Origin: Capitella teleta
Lineage: Eukaryota > Annelida > Polychaeta > Capitellidae
Length of the DNA: 64,000 nt
Direction: 5' to 3'
Assembly (NCBI GenBank): GCA_000328365.1
Contig: KB306105.1
Location: forward strand, 14,780 to 78,779
Shown: positions 50,101 through 61,579 of the stretch, one piece after another
Position numbering within the stretch: the stretch's first letter is position 1
Layout of the letters: the number at the start of each line of letters is the position of its first letter
Notes under the pieces: model-generated
The model's database searches: none
What the model was told of the DNA's origin: nothing
What the model saw: only the letters and a program-made list of their open reading frames with translations
Program-made: the position numbers and the translations under genes

Positions 50101-50145
50101 TTGATTGAACAATTTAAGTTTCAACGTGGCTAACTAGGGATGTAC
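49890..50145. repeat. Possible hAT-type MITE remnant
   Basis: Contains the palindrome CCGAAGCTTCGG near 49916 with TTCGGC-type words, and a TAGGGATGTAC word near 50134 like some hAT ends. The same palindrome recurs at about 56435 in similar TTCGGC-rich sequence. No target duplication was established. Confidence 0.25.
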
Positions 50146-52600
50146 AGAATTGCAAAGTGGTGTCACCGAGAAAGTCAATGAACCAACTCCTTGGATCTCC
50201 AATATGGTGTGTGTCGAGAAGCCTAGAAAACTGAGAGATTGTCTTGACCCCAGAGAGCTAAACAAGGCAATTAAACGGAACAACTACCCATCAATGACAT
50301 TGGATGAGCTCACTCCAAGTCTAGTAAAGGCTCGTGTTTTCTCAGTCGTTGATGCCACGGATGGTTTCAATCAAGTCAGCCTTAATGTTAAATCCAGTCG
50401 ATAGTGTACTTTCTGAACACCCTTTGAAAGATATAAGTGGAACCGTCTTCCCTTCGGAATCAATTCCGCTCCAGAAGAGTTCCAGAGACTGCTGGAAGAA
50501 AATCTCGAAGGTCTTCAAAACATCCAGGTCATAGCAGATCATATTCTGGTCTACGATGGTAGATGATCACCAGAAGGAGCAACAAAAGAACACGACAGAG
50601 CCTTTGTTGCTCTACTTGCAAGAGAACGCGATCTGAAATTGAACGCATCGATGCTCAAGTTCAAGCTGAAAAAAGTCAAGTACATGGGCCATGTAGTTAG
50701 CCACCGTGGTGTTGAGGCCGACCCAGAGAAGATCTCTGCAATTGTCAACTTGCCAAGACCACAAGACGAGAGTGCTGTACTTCAGTTGCTAGGGATGAAA
50801 AACTACCTGTCAAAGTTTACGCCACAGCTTAGTGGAGTTGCAAAATCCCGTGCTCCAGAATTGAAGGACAACTGCATACTTTATCAACTAGGCCAGAGCA
50901 AGTTGAGCGATGTTTTCAAAGAAGCTGCTGAGGCAGACCACTCCGTTGGACTTGCGGTTTCAGATGACAGTTGATTGCGCATCAAACAATCAACTGCATC
51001 AAACAGCACAATGCACGTGCTGATGTCTACCATTCAGACTGGATGGCCAGACAACAAGCAGCAACTCGCTTTGCCGATGAGGGAGTATTGGCCATATCAC
51101 GATGAGCTGGTGTGCGCGGGTGGACTTGTTTATCGCGGCACTAGAATTGTCATTCCAAGGACCATGCGAATGGAATGGGTATGGTTCAAAGAGCATACAA
51201 AGCTCATCTAAGAGTGGAGGTGACAATAAAATATGTCTGCGATGTCATTTACTGGCCTCAAATCAGTGATGACATAAAAGCAGCCTGCGCACAGTGTGAT
51301 GTGTGCAACAGGTCAAATCCATCCCAACAGAAGGAGCCACTGATGTCCTACCCCATACCGGAGTATCCATTCCAGATCCACACCCTGATACATACCGTGA
51401 ATGCAGATGCCTATTCCTTGCTACTGGAGAAGTTTCCTAGCCTCACTTGTCCTGATTTTGCTGCTCACAACCCACGTCACAGGGGTTGTGACGTGGGCAG
51501 CAAAATCCGAATTAGAATCCTTGGAGCGAATGGGTATCATCAGGGCATCGAAGAGCCAATGGTCGTTTCCACTGCACATGGTCAAGAAGAGCAATGATGA
51601 ATGGCGACCATGTGGCAACTACAGCCGATTGAATGCGAGGAAAATACCGGAGATACTCCGGATAGATACCCCATCCCTCATATACATGACTTCACCGGAC
51701 AGCTGCATGGAACCAACTTCTTCATCAGATAGCCGTAACCCCTGAGGATATCCATAAAACTGCCATTACGACACCTTAGGGTCTTTTCGAATTTCTCCGC
51801 ATGCTATTTGGCTTGAGAAACGCTGATCAGACATTTCAGCAAATTATGGATTCCATACTGCGAGGATTGGGGAGGGTGTTCGTCTACATGGATGATATCC
51901 TGATTGCCTCACAAAGTGAACAACAGCATTTGGAAGATCTGCAATCTGTGTTCAAGCGTCTCGAAGACAATGGACTAATAATCTGACCTGAAAAATGTGC
52001 CTTTGGCAGGAGGGAGATTGATTTCCTTCGACACAGGGTAGACGGGCATGGTATACGACCTCTGAGTGCAAAGACGAAAGCTGTATAGCAGTATCTTTAA
52101 TCGCCATCTCATGGAAGCTGAACAGAAATACAGTGCTTTTGACAGAGAGCTTTTGGCGGCACATTCGGCTGCGAAGCATTTCATCCACATGATTGAAGGA
52201 TGCCATTGCACCTTGGTAACTGACCACAAGCCCTGGTCCAGGCTTGGAAGAAGCCTACAGATCCCTGGTCATCTCGTCAACAGCGTATTCTGGTGAGTGT
52301 TGCAAAACTCTTGGGTGATGTCCAGCATAGAAGTGGCAAGGCAAACATCGTGGCAGACACGCTATCCAGAGCACCAGTTGACAGCGTGCACCTGGGCCCT
52401 GTTTTCGCTATTGTTCAGGACCATGGGGTGGACTATCGCGTACAGATGCTCACAGAGAACAGCTCCAGTCACCCTACCGCGGTCCTTACAAGGTTTTCAG
52501 TCGCGGAGATAAAACGTTCACAGTGAAAGGGCGCAGAGATATTGTCTGCATTGACAGACTGAATCCCTCGAGCAACTATCATCTGGACTGAGTGGACTCT
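50110..52600 (+). mobile_element. Degenerate Ty3/Gypsy retrotransposon pol fossil, composite
   Basis: Remains of LTR-retrotransposon polymerase genes, old and broken in many places (ten or more). Two parts can be told apart. Part 1, about 50110-51430, has reverse-transcriptase remnants (WISNMVCVEKP, LDPRELNKAIKR) and then the zinc-binding start of an integrase (YWPQISDDIKAACAQCDVC). Part 2, about 51430-52600, starts again with reverse transcriptase (WSFPLHMVKKS, MLFGLRNADQTFQQIMDSIL, FVYMDDILIAS), then RNase H (AEQKYSAFDRELLAAHSAAK) and an integrase-end strand. The repeated domain order shows two elements of different Gypsy lineages joined or nested. No gag and no terminal repeats were recognised. 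It is a fossil with no sign of activity. Confidence 0.88.
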
Positions 52601-52629
52601 GAAGAATCAAGACAACCTGTGTTGTGAAT

Positions 52630-53610
52630 ACCCATGCATGCATACATAGATTACACTATATTAGTTTTCTCGTTGTCCTTTTCCCCCCTGCTTCATTCTT
52701 TCCATCGAATGCCCCTTTCGTACTCAAACACTGAACTCTCTAGGTTCACTAACTGCCCTGACTTTCCAGGTGAGACCTGCCACATTCTCCAAAAGTTATG
52801 TTTCTATATAACCAGAGGAATTGCTGAGCTCGAATTTCTTCTCCAACTAACCCATTAACTGCCAATCACCTTTAGCTGTACGTGAGGAAGATCACCTTAA
52901 GTTCTCCTCAGAATAACCTGTAGCTGACACAGTTTGCTCATTCCCCAATGGTTAAGTTTTGCATGTGACTTACCCACGAGATCCCGTTTGATGAATATTA
53001 ATATATCCCTGTCGGCTCTTTATAAACCCGACCAAACCAGCATCCCTAACCACTCTTCCTTCCACTACTGCCCTCATCCAACCACCTTTCATTTGGACCT
53101 GCTTCAATAAATTGGATTATTCTTCAACCCTAGTTTGTGTGCTTCACCCACTAAGTTCAGACTAGGCCAGAACCGGGAACACGCACAGAACAACCTGTAG
53201 AAACAACCAAGCAGATCCGGACTTGCAGTATTCATATGGTCAAATCCGTAGTTCGCTACTTCTCCTAAGGGGGGAAGCCCTGTAGTGGAAGCTTGTTTCG
53301 TCATACCGTATTGTCTTGGTTATACGTGCAGTGCGCTAAAGCAGAGGCTGAGAGCATGTCAATTTCACATCGATTACACGCCCACTCCACAAACACTCCC
53401 TCAAAATTGTTAAAACCCACTAATTCAGTGAATATTAGCCTGCTGAAGCATGGCTGAAGTGTCTGCAGGCTGCTGCTAGAAATGCTAGTAGGCTTAATTA
53501 TTTGTAGGACAAGAATTCCTGACAGGTCACCCAATTGGCACATTCCCATGACACTCTGGATATTCCATGAGCAATCCAAAGTTTGTTCTTTAAAAGTATG
53601 AATCAGCTTA
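52630..53610. other. Gene-less stretch after the retroelement fossil
   Basis: No recognised coding sequence or terminal repeat. A possible remnant of the element's non-coding end, which cannot be shown from one copy. Confidence 0.4.
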
Positions 53611-53627
53611 TTAAATATCCAGATGAT

Positions 53628-53686
53628 GAGTGAGTGATGGGGTTTTATGGCTCCACCCAACCCATTTGGGTGATACGGGCGCCAGC
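53628..53686 (-). mobile_element. 5'-truncated SINE copy, 59 bases
   Basis: The reverse complement of the 3' end of the SINE at 19709-20075: gatggggttttatggctccaccc ... gatacgggcgccag, with a cactcactc-type tail. It is flanked by perfect 13-base direct repeats atatccagatgat at 53615-53627 and 53687-53699. Extreme 5' truncation with an intact target duplication is a mark of LINE-machinery insertion. Confidence 0.88.
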
Positions 53687-53729
53687 ATATCCAGATGATT
53701 ATCTTGGGAGTAGGCCAATTGTGTTCCTT

Positions 53730-54145
53730 ATAAGGAGTGCTTGTACTAGAACCACGTCCCTGTCACCTGACCGTGTATCGGTCCTATCAGATCCTGATTG
53801 GCTGGAGACATCTTAAGATACATGCAGATGCTAGGGCTTGTTGGTGAAGAAATATTCCCAAAATAGAATTTCAGAATATTTAGCATATGATTTATATATA
53901 ATTATTGCTCTGGGAGCCCCATACTAGAAAATCAATATTGTAGGTTGATCTGTCCTCATGACAACAGGAGGGGGGAGAGGGAGGGATATTACAAAAACTT
54001 TGTGAAGCCTTTTACTCTCTCCCACATTATTATTTCAGCCTGTAGGTGTACTCACGCATTAATTTTAAGGGGAGAAATTATATATTTTTAAGGGGAGAAA
54101 CTATATATGCACTGATAGGTGGAATTAAGAGGATTTTCCAGCATC
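53730..54145. repeat. Dispersed repeat, copy 1 (left of the THAP gene)
   Basis: Shares an ordered series of blocks with 55937-56345: a tgtactagaaccacg-type start, gtcacctgacc, attggctggagac, gggcttgtt, caaaatagaatt, ggaaaatcaata, ctgtcctcatg, gtactcacgca, aaggggagaaa, and ggtggaatta-gaggatttt at the end. Same orientation in both. Family unknown; no coding capacity. Confidence 0.85.
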
Positions 54146-54643
54146 TCCAGTTCGACTGATTCATGCCCAGCAGTGATTGTACCTTAAAGCATTTGTGGCT
54201 GCAAGTATTAAAGGCGCATTGCGCTCTGCTCCTCTGTGTGCTGTGTAAGTCACTTAAACTACTATGAATGACTTTATACTGACGCTGCTATATGCTAAAT
54301 CTGCACTTTAATATACCTTGGTACTTGTGGGCGTGTATGGGAATTCATCAATATCTCCTCTGAAAAAGGTGGGGTGGGCGTTTATTTAGGAGTGTGCTTT
54401 TAAACAAGACAATACGGTATATAAAACCATTTCAAGTAATTCAATGAGATGCATCCTGTTTCTACAGAATCCTGGTAACACTCAGCCAAGGAGATTAGAT
54501 CTAGGGAGGAGGCGCGATGCATTAGCTGAGCTCTGCCCGGTGAAGCCAAGTGTGGCTAAAGATCGAGACCTTTGACCCCGCGTAGCGTCTCGGCGACCAT
54601 ATTTGTTATCCTGACGCTGTGCAGGTCGCGTTTTGCCTCAAAA

Positions 54644-55875
54644 ATGCCGTCTTGCTTCGCATTTGGTTGTACCAACCGCCCAGATGTTGATCGAAAGAGA
54701 GGAATAACATTTCATCGTAAAGTTGTAGAGTTTCTGATGTCTTTTGTCGCTGATTTATCTCTTAAATCGAGACTTACTCATCTGGCCTTTGCCCATGTTT
54801 TCGCCAAGAACATGGCATTCCAAGCATTAACCTGATACCTTGCCCATGCATGATCACGGAATAGTAGCTATTAGAATTGGTTCTTACCAGTCTTACTGTG
54901 TATTGACTATACCTGGTAAAGTATACATTATGTACATGCATAGTCCTGTATAATTAGGCGTATTTACGTACTAAATTTGGATATACTTGACTTAGTCTAA
55001 GTCTCATGTATTGCCCCTACTACCTAGACTGCTAGATTGAGTAATCACTCATGTAATTGTGATGCAGTTTAGTGTGTACTCTAATATATGACTGTGTTGT
55101 ACTTTTTCTCCTACAAGTGTATGTACATCATGACCTAAGCTTATTGATATACCATAAATAATATAATAGCTCATAACACTTTTTCTTTTGCAGATTCCCA
55201 AAGAGGAATGCTGAGATTTATCATGACTGGGTTCAAGCAGTCAACAGGGCCAATAAAGCACCTGGCCCAAAAGCTGTTCTGTGCTCGACACACTTCAGAG
55301 AAGAGGATGTGGACCGAACCATTCTCTGTGTAGTGAGAGTCCGTGACAACGCGGTTCCATCCATTTTTCCGGAGTATCCACCCAGTCTCCAGCCTAAGCC
55401 TGTCAAGCACAGGAAGGCTCTAAGCAGGCGAGGAGATCCTCCACCACAAAGGAAGCGTCACCGTGTGCCTGTCGGTTCTTCAATTCAATCAATTGAAAAC
55501 CCAGAAAACCCATCCATTCAACCCTCTGAGGATGACTGCCAGAATTCCCCTCCTCAGTCTGCTGCTCTGTCGCCTCCTGTCAATCCTGCCATGGAAGATC
55601 ATCCAAGTCTCTCCGTTGAAATGGACGTCACAGTGTCAGCTTCTGAGCAGCTTTCTCCTGTCATTGAGGAAGCCGCTACTTCTGACTCACCCAGAAAGCA
55701 GAAGCTAAAGATGGAGAACGCTGAGTTCCAGTCTGTCATCGCTTCTCAGAGGAAGAAGATCAAGACTCTTCAACAAAAGAATCGTCAACTGAATAAGAAA
55801 GCTGCTGACCTGAAAGCAGTGTTGAAGCACCTTACTTCCAAAGAACTAATTTCGTCTAAGAGCTCTTCAGTGTGA
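54644..55875 (+). CDS. THAP zinc-finger protein with C-terminal coiled coil, 2 exons
   Basis: Exon 1 begins MPSCFAFGCTNRP at 54644 and ends near 54716. Exon 2 is 55194-55875 after the acceptor ttttcttttgcag. The two together give a complete THAP DNA-binding domain: C4 and C9, the family Trp (HDWVQAV), C-x2-H (LCSTHF) and the closing NAVPSIF box. A Pro/Ser-rich middle follows, then a Lys-rich coiled coil (about residues 200-245) and a stop at 55875, for about 251 residues. THAP proteins are DNA-binding regulators or derive from P-element-like or Kolobok transposases; the size and layout are like small THAP regulators. Oddity: with canonical sites (C|GTAAAG ... GCAG|ATTCCC) the exons join one base out of frame. 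The domain is complete only if exon 1 gives CG. This may be a lost base, a non-canonical intron or an assembly error. Confidence 0.78.
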
Positions 55876-55886
55876 ATGGAACTGCG

Positions 55887-55936
55887 NNNNNNNNNNNNNN
55901 NNNNNNNNNNNNNNNNNNNNNNNNNNNNNNNNNNNN
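55887..55936. other. Assembly gap (50 N)
   Basis: A fixed-size gap of unknown true length, 11 bases after the THAP stop codon. Confidence 1.
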
Positions 55937-56345
55937 AAAAGGATTGTTGTACTATAACCACGCCCCTATGTTGGTCACCTGACCATGTATCAGATCCAAA
56001 TTGGCTGGAGACTTTGTGACCTTTGTGACCTAAGCAGATTCCTCCTTCCCCACAATTTTATGAATGTATCCCAGGGCTTGTTCCCAAAATAGAATTGAAA
56101 TTACTAATTAGCATATTTAAATATCGCTCAGGGGAGCTCCAAACTGGAAAATCAATACTGTCAAATCTGTCCTCATGGCAATTGCTGTGGCGCCAGCAGG
56201 GGTGTAGGGAGGGATAATATTTTCACTTCATGATCTTCCAACTCTCTCCCAGGGTATAATTACTATATATTATAAGCCTGTTCATGTACTCACGCAGGAT
56301 AATTAAGGGGAGAAACCACATAAAAGGTGGAATTAGAGGATTTTT
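55937..56345. repeat. Dispersed repeat, copy 2 (right of the THAP gene)
   Basis: The second copy of the repeat at 53730-54145, in direct orientation. Its left end may be missing in the gap. Divergence is considerable, with many indels, so both are old. Confidence 0.85.
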
Positions 56346-56384
56346 ATCTAGGCAAGCATAGTGAGGATGTTTCAGTACAGAAGT

Positions 56385-56470
56385 TGCGAAAATTCGGCTT
56401 CGGCTTCGGCTCCGGCGAATAATAGACTTCCGAAGCTTCGGCCTTTATCATGATTCGGCCAGCTCTAGTT
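56385..56470 (-). repeat. TTCGGC-rich palindromic block, possible hAT end
   Basis: Contains ttcggcttcggcttcgg and the palindrome CCGAAGCTTCGG. Read on minus it starts ctagagctggccgaatc, similar to hAT terminal sequences. Confidence 0.3.
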
Positions 56471-57515
56471 ACTTCTCTTGTCTTTCATCCCTTCATTAGC
56501 TAGCTAATATGAGATTTTGGGGTCCGGGGTAGCACAGATTATCGGGCGAGGTCTGTAGACCCATAGGGCTCGCTGTAGTATGTGACAGCTAGGTCCGGGG
56601 TTATTTGACAAGTGAACCAAACAATCATACCATGTCCTGTGAAAATACTATAATAAACACTGTGCAGTTAATTAATCAGCTATTATAGTCTATTATCTAT
56701 TATTATGGCCCCTTGCCATGTGTCTTTATCCTGATCCGGTCCCAATATGAGATGCCGACCCCTGCTTTAGAACAACTCAAATACTGAAATAGAAGTTTAA
56801 GTTATTCAAAACGACCGTCGACTCATGTTATCATACAATAATACATACTCACATCACAAGCAAATCAATATCTCATGTTGAATTTCAACACTAAATGATG
56901 GTTTAATAGTTAAATCGAAGAGTTTAAACAAGATAAAAAAGAATAATTACCGAATTAATCAACAAAAAAGATAACGAAATTCAGTTCTACTGCCGCCATT
57001 TTTATTATAAGTTAAATCAAATTCATCCGACTGGTTTTGACGTTTGGGTAAACAAATTTATTGGGGGAATTTTTATATGGTAGTCACTTCGCACGGCGCT
57101 CGATAAAATAAAGCTATTGACTGTACTGGTCGAATCTAGTACAATATATTCAGTGCAGGTTGAGCGTGCGTTAGTACCTAGAGTTTAATCGTACAGCGGC
57201 ATGGACATTCGGTGGCTCACGTGTGGCTCTTGCGCTAAATATTTCACTTTTTCTTGTTTTAACGTTTATACGGGATATTTAGAGAGAACTATATAGCCCT
57301 ACGTGATATTTTATATATTTATATTCACCGTCGAATAATATTGGCGGATGTTATTATAATTGTAACCTTTAATGACGACATTCTAGCAATTGAATTAGTT
57401 TTCAATTATGTAAATACTACACACTTAATGACATTAGAGACCAGTGTCGAGAGATATAGATCAAGTTGCTAGAGTTGCTCCTTTGAGCAGCAGGTTTTGA
57501 ATTTACACAATCAGC

Positions 57516-57788
57516 ATGTTGAAGCCCGACGACCTATCCAGAATATATGCCAAGCGACCAGATGGGATAACCTTATGTCCCTGGTCCCATGGCAAAAATC
57601 TGATTTGGGATGTGACCGTCCCAGACACCCAATGTGACTCCAAAGTAATGAACAGCGCTATCACTGCCGTCTCTGCAGCAAAAACAGTAGAACAATGCAA
57701 GCTGATCAAATACAGTAATTTGTCAGAAAGCCACCATATTCAACCTTTGGCTTTTGAAACTTTGAGGAGACCTTCAACAACAAAATAG
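57516..57788 (+). mobile_element. LINE-like fragment (nuclease-type RPDG...WDVTVPDT domain)
   Basis: A 90-codon frame with [20 protein letters not shown] then VTVPDTQ, followed by [20 protein letters not shown]. This arrangement (RPDG, a W-x-HGK turn, WDxTVPDT, then K-x-x-KY and a late ETL) is frequent in invertebrate genomes in or beside reverse-transcriptase proteins and resembles a restriction-like endonuclease fold of non-LTR elements. It is truncated before the usual end, and the upstream 400 bases show no reverse transcriptase. The family name is uncertain. Confidence 0.5.
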
Positions 57789-58699
57789 ATTAACGAACTA
57801 AAAATGAAAATCGAATTGGCAACAGAAGACAAACGAAATCTTCGCCATCATTAGGGGTCTTCTCTGATCAGATTCTTATACCATAAGTCATAATGCAAGT
57901 ACCCGCGAAATACAGCTTACAGAACGTGTTTCATAACGCTATGAAACCTGCTGGTGCGTTATGATAATCCCATTAAGGACCATTTAGAATATGTTCATAA
58001 CGACGATGGTGTAAAGGAAAATCGACAGTCTAGCTCATTGCTTGTTACACCCACCCACTTAGTGTTATAATTTGTATAGTTACCCTTAATTTTTTTGTTT
58101 ACATATAATTTGCATACACACGCGTTTCATCTGTCTTTAGCGCACTGTGAGCTTCAGGGATATTGAAGCAAGTGAATATAGCATTGAGTGCATGAGCGGT
58201 TCCCTTTTAGTGAGTGGCTAATAATTTCACGAGTTCTCGATGCCCTCTATGTCACGAACTATGTAGACATTTTCGAACAATGAACAAACGTAATTATTGG
58301 GTAAAATAATGCCTACAACGAATCCGCAAGTACCACAGTGTTGTCAAATCTTGCAAAAGCATATATTATATTTATTGGTCAATGGTCTTTAATCAATATA
58401 ATACAAAGTACTCATTTTCGAATGCTTCATCTAAATATAGCCCTACTAGTACTGAATCCAACATGTAACACGGTAAAAAAAATTACAGGTATAAAATTAT
58501 CAACTTTTTGTATTGTCGATTTTTTTATTTGTTTTTTTTTTCCCCTTTTTTTCCCCCTTTTTTTTTCCATACGCAAGCCTAAAACATGCGGGAGCAGTTT
58601 ACCTAAATCTGAATTAATAACAATTCTGCGTTTTTTACAATGTATTCAATATTTCAAGCACGCCTTTCGACATCAGACCACTGCCATATAGGTCATCGG

Positions 58700-59140
58700 G
58701 TGTATGTAGATGTTGTCGTCAGCCACTCATTTAACACTGTTGATGACATGAACAACACATAAATTCCTCGTGACTTCTGTTCCAAAGCTAGCCTACGATT
58801 AAGGCACGTGTCAAAGAAGGTCAAAATGACCGGCGAGGAAGGCCCAATGGTCATCTTCGGTCGGTTCTCCCGAAGCCCAGATCGCGACTGCATCCGCCTG
58901 CTACAATTGGGAATGATATATGGCGAAGGAGAGCTTTTCATTAGCTGGGTGAATTCATGAAATGAAAAGCAAGCGGGTCTTCGGAGGGCTTCATTAAGAC
59001 GAATTGCACGGCTGGGCTAAGCGCCTCGATCGCCAAGGAATTGGACAGCGTTGGCCCAGAGCATACATCATTCGGCCACATGTCGATGACCACAGGAGTG
59101 ATTCCTAACAGGGCGCGAATTTGCAATATTTTGCATGATT
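58700..59140 (-). other. Coding-like block, unassigned
   Basis: After an acceptor-like catgttttcag at about 59140 the minus strand is open for some 66 codons (SCKILQIRALLGITPVVIDM ... FHFMNSPS), followed by an 82-codon open frame in another phase (58941-58693). GC content is higher than in the flanks. It may be one or two exons of an unrecognised gene or an old insert. No domain recognised. Confidence 0.2.
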
Positions 59141-60796
59141 CTGAAAACATGATATGAGGCCTACATATAATGTATGTAATGAACTCAGTACAATTGGATG
59201 GTTGGACTGTTTCCCCATAGTACTTAAAGGTCGCGTACAAGACGGAAATTCCATGCCAGAGTTAATGACGTCACAAAACAGAGAATATTCCCGCAAATGA
59301 GGCCACATAAGGCGAGATTATATTCCCGCGGCAGCTCTATTCGGGCGGCCCATCGCATGTGTCAGGTTGGGTTTATCCGAACGTTAATTAATCCAATATT
59401 GGCCCAAACTGCGACAGACGGTAATCCTATTGAGTCCCTAAACACTAGAAGGACATTTCGTTCCTCTGAGGAGGGCACAAAACCGCTCAAGAACGCAGAG
59501 TTCGACGGAACACTAAGAAAGCGCAGCTAAAATGGTGAGAAAATCAAAAGAATTACTGACTAGTCTCCCCATACAGAAAGAGAGAAATCGCGGCCGGGTG
59601 ACCTTTAACCCTGAAAATTGTGATTTAAAAGAGGAAGAACCTGGAGGGGATTTCCCGCTGGGGCTGTTAGTGATCCAGTGTTGTTATTTGAATGTGTAGC
59701 CACATGGGGTGTAATACCTTTCGACATCACGCGGTACTTGAGCTGCCAAACATGCCATAAAGTAAGTTTGGTGGGTTTAATTTCTTATATGAATGACGTA
59801 ACGTTGCACGCTATAAGTGCCCAGAGCTCTTACTTATGTAACACTTTATTAAACCATTAAAGTTCTCTTCTTTGATAAAGAGAGGGCTATTCTTACACTC
59901 GGGTTCATTGGAAAACTTGGAAATATAATACTGAAGTTCCGGGAACCATGCTGTTTCTGGAATTAGCGCATTGAAGCTCTGATTGGGTTACAATTGTAGT
60001 CTGAGACATTACTCTGCTTCAGGGCTGATCAGGTTGGCTCTATTCAGCTTTACTCGGCTCCTCTCGGGTCGGTTCGGCTTTGCTCTGCTACTCTCTGTTC
60101 TTTATTGATTTAAAGCTCTTTGTTTCAGTATACAACGTAGTAGAATGTTGTAAATACCCGCTGTCTTCTCCACAACGCGCCTCTCATCCACCCGAAAGGC
60201 ATCGAATGTTCTGAACCAATGAATAAAATTAACACCCGGTGGTCAGTGACCTTTCATCCTTAAATAACCCCTGGCCAGTTTAGCACCCATCATTCTCCAC
60301 CAGTCTCTGTCCATTCACGATCTATCAGTTGTCCGTTCAAAGATTACATCGAGTGCCTCACACGTTTTTTCCGACGCGAATTAAACGATTAGTGAATCTG
60401 CCATCGGAATGCCTTTCCCTGATCGTCTTCACTCACGCTATTGGGCTATTGCTGGTGTCGCAATTCTGACGTATCATGGTGTGAATTGTAAGCTCTTTTG
60501 TGAAGGAGACAGCCTTCTTCTTCATCTATTGATTTATGCCTTGAGATTCATATAATTCATATATAATCATATTTGTAATATCCACCCAGCTTAGGCCATA
60601 CATGCATTGTTGAATCTCATCGTTATTAAAAGTTATGAAACCATAATACATTTCGATGACCTAATACTCATTGTAATCCGGTTATAACTCCCGCTACAAT
60701 ATATCTAAATATATAATAGTGAACCCCGCGCTTGCATATGATTCGAAATTGGTAGATTGACACGTGGCGTACGCCGTCTATTTTGACCGAACATGT

Positions 60797-61027
60797 TCAT
60801 TCCGGGCAATAACAGAAAAAGGCGAAAGGCCTTTGATAGCGTTGATCATATTTCGTGGAAAATGAGTGTTGTGCGTCAGGAGAATATTGGAGGGCGAAGA
60901 GAGGGTCGTTGGGGCTCTGAGAGGGGTCATTAAGAGCTGAAGAAAGTGCTTCTGAAGTCCCATTGTCTTCTGATTCATTACCTGATTCAGCATACTTCTG
61001 AAATTGATGGACATCAATGGACATCAA
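60797..61027 (-). CDS. Small acidic open frame, hypothetical
   Basis: 76 codons, MMSIDVHQFQKYAESGNESE then DNGTSEALSSALNDPSQSPN..., ending in TGA. It is Ser/Asp/Asn-rich and disordered-looking. A donor-like G|GTAATG follows codon 18, so it could instead be a short first exon. The start lies in a 10-base tandem repeat (ggacatcaat). No family and no conservation evidence from one sequence. Confidence 0.2.
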   Translation of the reverse strand: MMSIDVHQFQKYAESGNESEDNGTSEALSSALNDPSQSPNDPLFALQYSPDAQHSFSTKYDQRYQRPFAFFCYCPE

Positions 61028-61301
61028 TGGACACTTGTGGCTAGTAAAAATCTATTGCTATATTGCACGCAATAATAATGCAATTTCATATGGTTCATAG
61101 TTGCAGCTGTGTTTTGTAGCTTCCGTCAATGAAAGCAAAGACACACGAAAGAGTGCCATTGAATGCACTGCTTGCTTAATGCAAGAGAATCCGTTGGAAT
61201 TCCCCCGAAATGGCTTTCTCTTTGAATTCTGCTGCACTGTGCATTGAATAGTGGAGTCTAAGTACGTGTACCCTTCTAACCTTGCATAATGACATCATAA
61301 T

Positions 61302-61310
61302 CTATAAATA
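61302..61310 (+). promoter_or_regulatory. TATA-box-like element
   Basis: tataaatag, about 87 bases before the ATG of the 60-codon membrane frame at 61389. A second ttataaac occurs closer, at about 61363. Confidence 0.3.
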
Positions 61311-61388
61311 GAACTGGTACATGGTATACTCGTGCAGATTGAATTCTGTTTATCGGACCCTTTATAAACAGACGGAGGTTCCAGATCT

Positions 61389-61571
61389 ATGGACCCTGGG
61401 CATCCATACTGCACCTCTGTGCGTCTGTTCCTTCTTTGCGTGATACTTATATGCCTGGTTTTTCTCTTTTGTATTTGGCAGTTTGTGATAAGAAGCTTGG
61501 TACCGGAAGAGCTAGTCGTAGTTATTATGCAACCACCATCTGGAGTGTTAATAGCCCGTCTTCGTGTATAA
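61389..61571 (+). CDS. Putative single-pass membrane microprotein
   Basis: 60 codons: MDPGHPYCTSVR, a hydrophobic helix of about 20 residues (LFLLCVILICLVFLFCIWQF), then a short mixed tail ending LIARLRV. A TATA-like box lies upstream. Nothing similar is known to me. AT-rich genomes give such frames by chance, so this is tentative. Confidence 0.25.
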   Translation: MDPGHPYCTSVRLFLLCVILICLVFLFCIWQFVIRSLVPEELVVVIMQPPSGVLIARLRV

Positions 61572-61579
61572 AGTAGGGA

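Larger units (their letters stand above)
57800..61300. other. Region without confirmed genes
   Basis: Mostly non-coding. The GC-richer block at 58700-59140 has overlapping open frames. A small acidic frame lies at 60797-61027. The segment at 60010-60100 is a pyrimidine/G low-complexity run of ctcggctc-like words. CGTTAT words also occur at 57930-58000. Confidence 0.4.
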
